Origin: Cytophagales bacterium CG12_big_fil_rev_8_21_14_0_65_40_12
Lineage (GTDB): Bacteria > Bacteroidota > Bacteroidia > Cytophagales > Cyclobacteriaceae
Length of the DNA: 34,288 nucleotides
Assembly: GCA_002786855.1 (NCBI GenBank)
Contig: PCUU01000018.1
Location: forward strand, 1 to 34,288
Direction: 5' to 3'
Shown: positions 8,721 to 16,252 of the stretch, in pieces
How positions within the stretch are numbered: position 1 is the stretch's first letter
Layout of the letters: each line of letters starts with the position of its first letter
Position numbers and translations under genes: made by a program
Notes under the pieces: generated by a model
Databases searched by the model: none
What the model was told of the DNA's origin: nothing
The model's input: the letters and a program-made list of their open reading frames with translations, nothing else

Positions 8721-10034
8721 TTATAAGGTGATTTGACCACCAACTACAATACCATTACTGAAAGCACCTCTCACACTATGGGTTTCTCCTGGCGCCAAAT
8801 TGCCACCACTTAAAAAGTTCAAGGGCACATAGCCATCCGTTCTGAATAACTCCACAAATAATTTAGAAGAGTTATTGATCATCCCTGATAAGCCTAAAAT
8901 GATCTGATTTTGTCTTTCCCAAGGTGCTCCATCAGGGCCAGCGATATAGTTCGAAAATTCAGCAGAAAGGGCATAAAGTACTTTTCCTTCGGTATTCAAA
9001 TTATACTTGGCACCTAAATCCAAAGAGGATACTTTGGAGGCTTCAAATTGATCTAAAGGAGGGGTAGGGTTAAAAGTACCCGGCCATACCCTAAAGGTTT
9101 TCGCAAAACCACCTTTTATAAAAAGGTTTTCATTGATTTTAAGATTTCCATACACTGTATAGGCTGGGTTGTTGTCCGTACATGGATTGAAATGCACGAC
9201 AGGGAAGGCATGGCAATAAGCACTTCCGAACACAAATGATCCACCCACCATTAAATCAGTCTTTTCGCCTAGGCTCATTACATAATTGAGGTCCGAAACA
9301 AAGTTGTTGATTTTAGAAGGTACGTTGGTTCCGTTGCCTACAGGTGTCGCCAAAGCCCTGAATTGACTTCCGCCTTGTACCGCCATAAATTTGGTATGAA
9401 TACCACCTTTTCTGTACCCAATTTGAGCACCATAGCCCAGCCCACCGAAAGCATGCCACATGGTTGAATTTGTGAACGGGCTTACGGTACCCATTTGGCC
9501 AAAAGGAGCATCCATTTTGCCAATGGCACCATAAAGTGGTGATTTGTTCAAATCCCCAATGACCACAAAGGCCTTTACCAGTTGGATTTGGTTCCGGGTA
9601 AGTGTGGTGATTGTTCCTGCGCCAAAGCTTTGCTCGGGATTATAAAGCAATTCTGCATGGGCTGTTAACCAATTGTTGACTGCTCCAGTTGCTGAAATTT
9701 GAAACGAATGAACAACAGCTTCTGTCACCGATTTACCAATCTGATTGTTGGAGGTAGGGTGACGCATCAAGTAAGCAAACTTTGAGTCTGTATTTGATCG
9801 CTGATAATCGAATATGGAAATAAGCGAGGTGCCAATCGTTAAACTCTTGTCTCTTAGCGCTCCTTTCTGGCGCTCTTCAAGTAGAATATTTACTTTTCTT
9901 AAATTTTGGTTGGGTTCCAGCATTTTATAGGCGAACTCGGAATTGATTCCAATGCTTCCCCGCGTTGAGTCGGAGCGCTCTTGGGCAATGGTCCAATGGC
10001 ATAAAACCATTAAAATAAAAATATACTTCTTCAT
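8721..10034 (-). CDS. Outer membrane beta-barrel protein, porin-like
   Basis: The 437-residue product has a signal peptide (cleavage near IAQ at about residue 17), then a short coiled region (EPNQNLRKVNILLEERQKG) and a long series of alternating amphipathic strands with glycine and aromatic residues at strand ends. It ends in the hydrophobic strand GIVVGGQITL, typical of barrels inserted by BAM. Two cysteines (in AYCHAF and FNPCTD) may form an extracellular disulfide. The arrangement of a helical N-terminal segment followed by a barrel recalls LbtU-type siderophore porins, but I would not name it so without a profile search. It is monocistronic: its own terminator lies downstream, and a divergent gene lies upstream. 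The ligand is unknown. Confidence 0.7.
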   Translation of the reverse strand: MKKYIFILMVLCHWTIAQERSDSTRGSIGINSEFAYKMLEPNQNLRKVNILLEERQKGALRDKSLTIGTSLISIFDYQRSNTDSKFAYLMRHPTSNNQIGKSVTEAVVHSFQISATGAVNNWLTAHAELLYNPEQSFGAGTITTLTRNQIQLVKAFVVIGDLNKSPLYGAIGKMDAPFGQMGTVSPFTNSTMWHAFGGLGYGAQIGYRKGGIHTKFMAVQGGSQFRALATPVGNGTNVPSKINNFVSDLNYVMSLGEKTDLMVGGSFVFGSAYCHAFPVVHFNPCTDNNPAYTVYGNLKINENLFIKGGFAKTFRVWPGTFNPTPPLDQFEASKVSSLDLGAKYNLNTEGKVLYALSAEFSNYIAGPDGAPWERQNQIILGLSGMINNSSKLFVELFRTDGYVPLNFLSGGNLAPGETHSVRGAFSNGIVVGGQITL

Positions 10035-10349
10035 AAAATACCAGTAGTTTTGGTTAGTTAGTAGTGATTTGACCTGTATAGAAATAGCCTTCCCTAATGT
10101 CAGAAAGGCGACTTAAATAATTCAGCAATGCTACTGTTTTTGTTTGATTTGCGCAACTAATTTAAGTCGGGAATAGGCGACAAAAACTTATTTTTCAATC
10201 TATGGGAGAGCACTTTTTTTGAAAGTGATGAAAGTGGAAATTTCGTTATTCTTGCCCACTCTAAATTTGAACATGGATCTAAAGTGGGTTTAAATTTTTC
10301 AACATGCATTAGATTCCTTAACTTCATTTTCATTTTTTCATTTGTTGCC
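10035..10349. promoter_or_regulatory. Divergent intergenic region with a possible rightward -7 element
   Basis: This 315-base gap separates the leftward barrel gene from the rightward SRPBCC-GyrI gene. A TAAATTTG at 10262-10269 fits the Bacteroidota -7 consensus for the rightward gene, but I find no TTG at the correct distance upstream. No convincing promoter is visible for the leftward gene and no repeats or RNA genes are evident. Confidence 0.3.
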
Positions 10350-11276
10350 ATGCCTAAGACCCACGTAGCGCGAAGGATTGTGATCAATGCACCTGTCGCA
10401 AAAGTATTCGAGATCATGAGTAACCTTAATTTTTGGCAAGCTTGGTCGCCTTGGTTGATCATGGAGCCTGAATGTAAGGTGACTGTTCGCCAGGACAATA
10501 AGTACTACGAATGGGAAGGTAAACGAATTGGCTCAGGCAATATGCTGATTACCAGTGAAAAGGAAAATGAAAGTGTAGCCATGGATTTGGTGTTTTTAAA
10601 ACCATGGAAATCTAAATCCAAGGTACGTTTCGAGCTAAAACCGCAAGCTGATGTCACTGAGGTCAATTGGTACATGGAAGGCAGCCTGCCATTTTTTATG
10701 TTTTGGATGATAACGATGATGGAAAACTTTATTGGCATGGACTTCGACAGAGGGCTCAATCTGCTCAAAGAATATGTTGAAGATGGAGAAGTACATTCTA
10801 AACTCGAATTTAAAGGAACTTCTGATTTTGCGCACACAAAGTACGTAGGCATCAAATCGACTTGCAGCATGAGCGAGCTTAGTGAAAAAATGTCGCAAGA
10901 TTTTGGCAGACTAGGGGAGTGGATGACGCAAAATGCTGAATTAAGCGATGGCAAAATGTTTTCGATTTATCACAAATGGGACATGGCAAAAGGTACTGCT
11001 GTGTATACGGCTGCGTTGGGAGCCAACCGAATTCCAGATAATTTACCAATGGGCTTTGTAACGGGTGAAATACCTGCAACCAAGATCATCACGATTCGCC
11101 ATATCGGCCCATATCATCATTTGGGCAATGCTTGGAGCACTGCTTTTTCGATGCATCGAGGTAAAGAATTCAAACCCAAAAAGTCGATTCCGCCTTTCGA
11201 ACTGTACGTCAATACACCCATGGACACCGATTCAAAAGCTTTGATCACAGATATTAACTTTGCCATTAATGGTTAA
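10350..11276 (+). CDS. SRPBCC domain fused to GyrI-like effector-binding domain
   Basis: The 308-residue protein has two parts. Residues about 1-145 form an SRPBCC (START/polyketide-cyclase-like) ligand pocket, starting RRIVINAPVAKVFEIMSN with the characteristic FWQAWSPWL. Residues about 155-308 form a GyrI/AraC-effector-binding domain, recognisable in MGFVTGEIPATKIITIRHIGPYHHLGNAW (in parts) and a C-terminal ELYVNTP. Both domains bind small hydrophobic molecules; there is no DNA-binding domain, so it may sequester or sense a compound rather than act as a transcription factor. The open frame reaches back to a GTG at 10284, but the ATG at 10350 begins right at the SRPBCC domain and is preferred. 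It ends 4 bases inside the convergent gene at 11273-11770. Confidence 0.85.
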   Translation: MPKTHVARRIVINAPVAKVFEIMSNLNFWQAWSPWLIMEPECKVTVRQDNKYYEWEGKRIGSGNMLITSEKENESVAMDLVFLKPWKSKSKVRFELKPQADVTEVNWYMEGSLPFFMFWMITMMENFIGMDFDRGLNLLKEYVEDGEVHSKLEFKGTSDFAHTKYVGIKSTCSMSELSEKMSQDFGRLGEWMTQNAELSDGKMFSIYHKWDMAKGTAVYTAALGANRIPDNLPMGFVTGEIPATKIITIRHIGPYHHLGNAWSTAFSMHRGKEFKPKKSIPPFELYVNTPMDTDSKALITDINFAING

Positions 11277-11770
11277 TCATCTTCTTCCCAGTCTTCAGGA
11301 TTAAAAGGAATATCGTCATCGGGGTCTATGTCATGGGCACTTACACCAGGAGGGTTAAACAGGCCCCAACGGTCGATGATATAATTAGATGAATCGAAAG
11401 AGGCTACCCAATCAATAAATAGAAGCCTGAATTCGTCTATAGCATCCCGAATTAATTGATAGTAATGCACTTCTTTAAAGCCGAAAGCCTTTAAGCTATG
11501 ACAATGAAGATATAAGTCTCTGGCGGCTTTACGAATGATGGCGGCACACTCCATCCGAATATCATAAATATCGCCACCTTCTGCGCCAGCAATCTTTGCG
11601 CATATAACACTTGCATCTTGCAGCATAAAGGATTTTGTGTAACTCAATTCGGTTTGATCGTCAGGGATGAGTTCAGCCACTTTTCGGGTAAGCTCATAAA
11701 TCTCTTTGCCTTTTTTGTAAATGGCCAATTTCCGTGGATTGACCATTTCATCATCTTCTTCTTCAAACAT
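11273..11770 (-). CDS. Conserved hypothetical acidic helical protein
   Basis: The 165-residue product has a charged N-terminus (FEEEDDEMVNPRKLAIYKKG), four probable long helices and a very acidic tail (DIDPDDDIPFNPEDWEEDD). Motifs such as KIAGAEGGDIYDIRMECAAI and RLLFIDWVASFDSSNYIIDRWGLFNPPGV look highly conserved and I recall similar proteins of unknown function across Cytophagales and Flavobacteria. The helical pattern recalls four-helix-bundle proteins of the Avd/23S intervening-sequence type, but this is only a structural impression. No signal peptide, so cytoplasmic. It overlaps the convergent SRPBCC-GyrI gene by 4 bases. From 11771 to 12213 no gene is seen; that stretch holds a palindromic repeat, a low-complexity tract and a promoter. 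Confidence 0.75.
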   Translation of the reverse strand: MFEEEDDEMVNPRKLAIYKKGKEIYELTRKVAELIPDDQTELSYTKSFMLQDASVICAKIAGAEGGDIYDIRMECAAIIRKAARDLYLHCHSLKAFGFKEVHYYQLIRDAIDEFRLLFIDWVASFDSSNYIIDRWGLFNPPGVSAHDIDPDDDIPFNPEDWEEDD

Positions 11771-11904
11771 GATTAAAAATACATAAGAAAATTAATGACC
11801 GGCTGGTTTTAATGGCTAAACCTTGAATTTTTCAGGAGGACTTCGGATGGGGCTTAGGCTAAATCGACTTTATGCATGTTGCCCAACTCGTGGTCTTACA
11901 ATTC

Positions 11905-12003
11905 AAAACCGTTGAAACGGTTTGGTTAAATCTGTAATTCATAGCCCACGGTTTAAACCGTGGGCTACGAATTGGTCTGCTTTAAAGAATGGTTTTAACC
12001 ATT
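11905..12003. repeat. REP-like palindromic element, copy 1
   Basis: Three palindromes lie in a row: an 8-base-pair stem with a 2-base loop (11906-11923), a perfect 26-base palindrome built on TAGCCCACGGTTT (11942-11967) that extends to 38 bases with one mismatch (11936-11973), and AATGGTT-TT-AACCATT (11988-12003). The second and third palindromes and the bases between them recur almost unchanged at 16253-16318. Such TAGCCCACGG palindromes are, from memory, widespread in Bacteroidota and look like REP sequences mobilised by Y1 (TnpA-REP) transposases; no such transposase is in the window. Confidence 0.75.
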
Positions 12004-12061
12004 TGTCGAACTCATGTCCATCTGTTAGGCCAGTCGAATCAAGCATTGCAAATGCCCTTAT

Positions 12062-12113
12062 GCCTGATTCCTAATTTCCTGATCCCCTGATTCACTGATT
12101 CACTGATGCTCCT
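12062..12113. repeat. Short CTGATTCC-type low-complexity tract
   Basis: About six degenerate units of the type CTGATTCC or CTGATTCA follow each other directly upstream of the promoter box at 12132-12184. A much longer tract of the same units precedes the second box (16405-16553), and a relic precedes the third. Confidence 0.6.
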
Positions 12114-12131
12114 CCCCAATGCCCAATACCC

Positions 12132-12184
12132 AAACATTACGTCAATTGCCTTATTGAGTAGTGTTGTTATACCGAATAGGTTTG
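12132..12184 (+). promoter_or_regulatory. Shared promoter box A (upstream of the CHAT gene)
   Basis: A 26-base box (12132-12157, key core CGTCAATTGCCTTATTGA) leads into a perfect Bacteroidota promoter: -33 TTG at 12154-12156, exactly 20 bases, and -7 TAGGTTTG at 12177-12184. The ATG at 12214 lies 29 bases further on. The same box occurs at 16562-16587 and 21311-21336 with identical spacing. The box contains an inverted repeat TCAAT-N6-ATTGA overlapping the -33 element, where a regulator could bind. Confidence 0.85.
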
Positions 12185-12213
12185 TAGAGGTATCAATCAT
12201 ATTCCTTCAAACC

Positions 12214-15078
12214 ATGAAAAAACTTCTTTTCTCACTCGCTTTAGTTATTTCAATTGGGGCATTCGCTCAGGTAAGTATTCCACCAGCGGAATTACAGTCT
12301 CACCCAAGCTATGCTTCCTATCAACAGGCCAAACAATCAAATAACCTAAGCGCCAAGCTCAATGCAGCGATTGATTTGATGGAGGTTTATCCAGAAAATT
12401 CTCAGGCTTTTTTATTGACTTCTATGGCATTGTATAGCAACAACAAACCCACCAATGCAGTGGATTTAGTAAAATGGGCAGTAGCCTATAACAGCTACGA
12501 TGGTGCAAGCAGCTATTATGGCTTTATGTATTCAGTATTTGCCAATATGCCCGAAACAGCCAAAGATTTTTTATGGAACATGCAGAGCTTGGGTGAAAGT
12601 GCGGAAAATATGCAGCGGACCAGCCAAAACTTGAATGGGTACCTCAATTCGCTGGCAAGCTATCCTCAATTGACGAATGCCGTGCAAAAGGCGAGAGGTT
12701 ACCTTACTAATTACAATCAAGAAAGCATAGCACGGGCCAAAGCTACCTATGATTATTTAGCATCTAGCCTTGGGGCCTCCTATGAAGGAATCGCCAATAA
12801 TGAAACTGCCGATAAAATTTTGGCAGATTGGGTGGCAGCCGAAGCAGCAGTGAAACAAGGTTTGATTTCTAGAATGTTGTACAATGATGCATTGGTGAGT
12901 TTAGCGGCAATGGCAGAAAAGGTAAATTTCGTTTTTGGGCAGAAGCTGGAGCCACATTTAGAGAAGATCGTTTTCGATCAAGCTAATTACAGTTTGCCTT
13001 CGCGCTATCGTGCTTATGTAAAACTGGCCGGTCTTCAGGCGGCTTTAAAGCGTTGGGACAAAGTAGAATCTGCCAGCAATCTTATACTGACGGAACTAAA
13101 GGGCAATCTTCCTTCTACTTCGATATTGGCCAAAACCTACTTTTACCTTACCATGGCACTCACCGAGCAACGAAAATTGGCAGATGCTTCGGGTATGGCC
13201 GATGGTTATGCCGCTATTTTACCAAAACTCAAATCGCCCGAATATTTAGCCGAGGCTTACTATGTGATTTTGAGGGCTTACGCATTCAACAAAGAGATCG
13301 AAAAAGGCAAGGCCATCGCCCAGCGTGCCGAAAATTTCCTTAGAACTCCGGGAATCGACCAATACGAATACGTCAACTTTGTGAAAAACGGGCTTTCCAC
13401 TACAGCCAATATTTTGGGCGGAGGTGATGCATTGGCACTTACAGGCAACCCTTATAATGATGGCGTTCGATTTATGGGAAGCAACCAATATGCTGAAGCT
13501 GCTGTGCAATTCGAAAAAGCCCGCGAAGAGGAGATCGCAGCGCTGGACAAACTAGACCCATTGGCGCAGCGTGGTTACCTTGATAAATTTCAACGCATCA
13601 ACGGATTCTTGGCCTCAGCTTATTACGAAACCAAGCAATTCGATAAAATTTATGATGTGATTGAATCGAACCGATCTTACTCGCTTTTGAATGACAAAAG
13701 AAGTGGGAAAAAACAGCTCAGCCTCAAAGAACTTCAAGCGGTACTTGGTGAAAAGGAAGCCTATCTCTCATTTATAGATGTTTCTAAAGGTACTACCTAC
13801 GAAGGCACTTATTTGATGTGTTTGGTTACCAAAAAAGAAGTGTTCACCCGATACAACAGGTCGGCTGGTGCTTTTGTAGATTTATTGGAGAGCGATCCTG
13901 AGCTTGTGGTTTTAGAAAAAGAGTTAGCGCAACAGGAGTTCAGAAGTCCGAATCTTGATTATTTAACGGGTCAAAAAACACGCAAGCTCAACATGTTCGG
14001 GCCTGGCGAATTCAAATTAATGACGCAGTACCTAAGAAAACATATGGAGGCCAAAGTGGTAGACGGCCAATATGTGTTTTTCCAGAAAGAGAAGGTGCCA
14101 GATTTATTAAAGCGTTTCCACGTTACCTTTATCGATGGTTTAGAAGAAAAACTACAAGGCATTACCAAATTAACGATCAGCCCTGAGGGACTCATCGGTA
14201 CGATTCCTTTCGATGCCCTGATCGACTTTGATGGACGCTATTTAGCCGAACGCTTTGAAATCGGCTACATCCCGAATGCTGCTCTACTGCACACTTTGAG
14301 AACCCAGCCTAAAACGACCTATGAAAAAAGCGTATTGGGCTTTGGCGGAGCAACATATGCCAACTACACTACTGCCAAAGCGCCATTGAACTCACTGGGC
14401 GACTTGGAAAAACTTCGCTTTCGCGTAAGGGAAGACTTACAAAAGAACCAACCGCTAGATTATGCTTTTGCCACCTTCCAAGGAGAAGAGCCAATGGGAT
14501 ATTTGCAGGGAGGAAGAAAAGAAGTGGTGATCATCAAAGACATTATTCCCAATAGCGATGCTCGTTTGGACGATATGATGACTGAGAATGAACTCAAGCG
14601 CATGAGCAAAGCGAATGAATTAGGAAAATTTAAGGCCGTGCATTTGTCGAGCCATGCCAGCGTACATCCTTATGTATTTGATTTAAGTGCCATTGCCATG
14701 ACGGTAAAATCAACACCAGTAAATGGAGAGGATGGAATGCTCGTAGTAGGAGAGTTAGAAAAACTAAACTTGCCTGTTGATTTTGTGATGCTCAGCGCCT
14801 GCCAAACTGCATTGGGGGTAGAGTCGCCAGGAGATGGCATCAAAGGTCTGAACCAAGCCATTTTCAATGCCGGGGCCAACAGCAGCTTGACTTCATTATG
14901 GAGTGTAAGTGATTCAGGCACCATGTACCTCAGTGTAGAATTATATGATCGAATGTTCAACAAAAAAATGACGACTACCGCAGCTTTGGCCGAGGTAAAA
15001 CGCAATTTCATTGCAGGTAAATATGGCGATCAAAAGCATCCATATTTCTGGGCTCCATTTATTTATACAGGGTATTGA
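12214..15078 (+). CDS. Secreted TPR-CHAT (caspase-like) protein
   Basis: The 954-residue product has a signal peptide (MKKLLFSLALVISIGAFAQ), a long helical region of tetratricopeptide-like repeats (about residues 20-520) and a C-terminal CHAT domain (about 640-954). The CHAT catalytic dyad is present: His814 in VHLSSHASVH and Cys863 in VMLSACQTALG, followed by the family-typical SLWSVSDSGTM and HPYFWAPFIYTG. CHAT domains are caspase-fold peptidases, so this is probably an exported cysteine protease or a protease-like receptor. An open frame extends upstream to 12106, but the promoter -7 element at 12177-12184 lies inside that extension, so ATG 12214 is the real start. No neighbour is cotranscribed; hairpin repeats begin 39 bases downstream. 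The substrate is unknown. Confidence 0.93.
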   Translation: MKKLLFSLALVISIGAFAQVSIPPAELQSHPSYASYQQAKQSNNLSAKLNAAIDLMEVYPENSQAFLLTSMALYSNNKPTNAVDLVKWAVAYNSYDGASSYYGFMYSVFANMPETAKDFLWNMQSLGESAENMQRTSQNLNGYLNSLASYPQLTNAVQKARGYLTNYNQESIARAKATYDYLASSLGASYEGIANNETADKILADWVAAEAAVKQGLISRMLYNDALVSLAAMAEKVNFVFGQKLEPHLEKIVFDQANYSLPSRYRAYVKLAGLQAALKRWDKVESASNLILTELKGNLPSTSILAKTYFYLTMALTEQRKLADASGMADGYAAILPKLKSPEYLAEAYYVILRAYAFNKEIEKGKAIAQRAENFLRTPGIDQYEYVNFVKNGLSTTANILGGGDALALTGNPYNDGVRFMGSNQYAEAAVQFEKAREEEIAALDKLDPLAQRGYLDKFQRINGFLASAYYETKQFDKIYDVIESNRSYSLLNDKRSGKKQLSLKELQAVLGEKEAYLSFIDVSKGTTYEGTYLMCLVTKKEVFTRYNRSAGAFVDLLESDPELVVLEKELAQQEFRSPNLDYLTGQKTRKLNMFGPGEFKLMTQYLRKHMEAKVVDGQYVFFQKEKVPDLLKRFHVTFIDGLEEKLQGITKLTISPEGLIGTIPFDALIDFDGRYLAERFEIGYIPNAALLHTLRTQPKTTYEKSVLGFGGATYANYTTAKAPLNSLGDLEKLRFRVREDLQKNQPLDYAFATFQGEEPMGYLQGGRKEVVIIKDIIPNSDARLDDMMTENELKRMSKANELGKFKAVHLSSHASVHPYVFDLSAIAMTVKSTPVNGEDGMLVVGELEKLNLPVDFVMLSACQTALGVESPGDGIKGLNQAIFNAGANSSLTSLWSVSDSGTMYLSVELYDRMFNKKMTTTAALAEVKRNFIAGKYGDQKHPYFWAPFIYTGY

Positions 15079-15116
15079 GGGTTGATTGATATAACAGCAA
15101 ATGCTGAATCTAACCA

Positions 15117-15277
15117 TCATTGCTCCTCCGCTGAAGCTTAAGCGCAAGCGTTGCGAACCTGCCGAAGTTCTTCGAAGCGATGCTACTGGCGTGAAGCAAT
15201 CTCCCAGCCCAGCAACAAAGATCTAAGATTGCTTCGTCACCTTTCTTAGCTGTCGCAAGAAAGGTTTCTCGCAATGA
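15117..15277. repeat. Foldback repeat R1 of the GIY-YIG-associated array
   Basis: This 161-base imperfect palindrome is bounded by TCATTGC and GCAATGA. Inner arms GAAGCAATC (15193-15201) and GATTGCTTC (15227-15235) pair around a variable loop. The right arm carries a secondary hairpin, CCTTTCTT (15240-15247) and AAGAAAGG (15257-15264), around a 9-base loop AGCTGTCGC. The left arm holds a 22-base module beginning CGCTGAAGCT (15129-15150). An 88-base spacer (15278-15365) with AGGGTTATAAATCTTGAGGA links it to R2; that spacer recurs at 15967-16053. Confidence 0.85.
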
Positions 15278-15365
15278 CGCTCCGATCTTGTTTTTGCGGT
15301 TATTTATTGCAAGCAGAAATTATAATTAACAGGGTTATAAATCTTGAGGATGACTGCGTTAACCG

Positions 15366-15526
15366 TCATTGCGAACCTGCCGTAGTTTTTCGGAGTGATA
15401 AGATTTACGTGAAGCAATCTCTTTTTCAGGTAACGTTTGGGATAGATTGCTTCGTCACCTTTCTTCGCTACCGCAAGAAAGGTTTCTGCGCCAACGCTGA
15501 AGCTAAGGCGAAAGCGTGCGCAATGA
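15366..15526. repeat. Foldback repeat R2 of the GIY-YIG-associated array
   Basis: Same orientation and the same 161-base length as R1, with TCATTGC and GCAATGA ends and the paired GAAGCAATCTC / AGATTGCTTC arms. The secondary hairpin at 15458-15482 has the same CCTTTCTT stem with loop CGCTACCGC. Unlike R1, the 22-base CGCTGAAGCT module sits in the right arm (15495-15516). Beyond it, about 25 bases of the spacer sequence are kept before the sequence changes into the leader of the GIY-YIG gene near 15550. Confidence 0.85.
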
Positions 15527-15605
15527 CGCTCCGATTTTGCGTTTGCAGTAACGTGCACTAAAGATGAAGTAATGAAATCTCAATCAATTTTATTAATTTG
15601 AATTC

Positions 15606-15905
15606 ATGCCAAAAGGAGGTTTTGTTTATTTAGTAACCAACTTAACCCACTCCACTCTTTATACAGGAGTCACCTCTGACCTTGTTTCACGAATTATTCA
15701 ACATCGCGAGAAACATTTTCCAAATTCCTTTACAGCCAAGTATAAGTGTTGTAAGCTAGTATATTATCAGGCTTTCGGTCATATAGAATCGGCAATAGAA
15801 GAAGAGAAAAGAATTAAAGGAGGGTCACGAGCTAAGAAAATCAAGTTAATAGAATCCATGAATCCAAACTGGGAAGATCTCTATAATCACATTAAGGATT
15901 GGTGA
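15606..15905 (+). CDS. GIY-YIG nuclease domain protein
   Basis: The 99-residue product is a stand-alone GIY-YIG endonuclease domain of the short UvrC-N/YhbQ-like type. The first strand carries VYL (7-9) and the second LYTGVT (18-23), corresponding to GIY and YIG. The catalytic arginine is likely Arg29 in LVSRIIQHRE, and the metal-binding glutamate Glu67 in AIEEEKRIKGG. The family nicks or cuts DNA with a single active site. The gene is embedded in an array of foldback repeats: R2 ends 79 bases upstream, and the right half of another copy begins 8 bases after the stop. This placement suggests that the nuclease and the repeats travel together, as homing or MITE-like partners; that link is inferred. 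It has no cotranscribed neighbour. Confidence 0.9.
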   Translation: MPKGGFVYLVTNLTHSTLYTGVTSDLVSRIIQHREKHFPNSFTAKYKCCKLVYYQAFGHIESAIEEEKRIKGGSRAKKIKLIESMNPNWEDLYNHIKDW

Positions 15906-15912
15906 AATGGTT

Positions 15913-15966
15913 AGAGATTGCTTCGTCATAAGCCTTTGCCTTCGCAAGGCTTATTTCTCGCAATGA
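15913..15966. repeat. Right half of a foldback repeat (R3) directly after the GIY-YIG gene
   Basis: Only the right half of the repeat is present, starting AGAGATTGCTTCGTC and ending GCAATGA (15960-15966). Its secondary hairpin is ATAAGCCTT (15928-15936) and AAGGCTTAT (15946-15954) around loop TGCCTTCGC, so both sides of the stem differ from R1 and R2 while pairing is kept. A spacer matching the R1-R2 spacer follows (15967-16053). Confidence 0.85.
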
Positions 15967-16053
15967 CGCTCCGATTTTGTCTTTGCGGTTTTTGTAGCAA
16001 ACAGAAAGTATCATTATCAGGGTTATAAATATTGAGGATGACTGTGATAACCA

Positions 16054-16221
16054 TCATTGCTCCTCCGCTGAAGCTTTAGCGCAAGCGTTGCGAACCAGCT
16101 GATGCTATTCGGAGTGGTGGTGTATATGTGAAGCAATCTCTAGTTCAAATTACATTATCTGCTTGCTAGAGACTGCTTCGTTACAGTCCATTGCTATCGC
16201 ATGGTCTGTGCCTCGCAGTGA
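16054..16221. repeat. Foldback repeat R4 of the array
   Basis: A full copy of 168 bases, from TCATTGC to GCAGTGA (one change from GCAATGA), with GAAGCAATCTC and AGAGACTGCTTCG inner arms. Its secondary hairpin is ACAGTCCAT (16183-16191) and ATGGTCTGT (16201-16209), one T-T mismatch, around loop TGCTATCGC. The 22-base module is in the left arm (16066-16087), as in R1. After it, about 25 bases of spacer remain before the second REP-like palindrome. Confidence 0.85.
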
Positions 16222-16252
16222 CGCTCCGATTAGGCGTTTGTGGTCATTGTCC

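Noticed and set aside
12106-12213. N-terminal extension of the CHAT protein
   Set aside because: It contains the -33 and -7 elements of the promoter and precedes a normal signal peptide, so it is not translated.
15274-15561. Open frames on both strands between the CHAT and GIY-YIG genes
   Set aside because: They run through palindromic repeat R2 and its flanks; a palindrome gives open frames on both strands without being a gene.
15117-16221. CRISPR array
   Set aside because: The repeats are long palindromes with homologous spacers and there are no cas genes nearby.
15117-16221. Insertion sequence with terminal inverted repeats
   Set aside because: No transposase is present; each unit is only about 161 bases and the only gene is a GIY-YIG nuclease.
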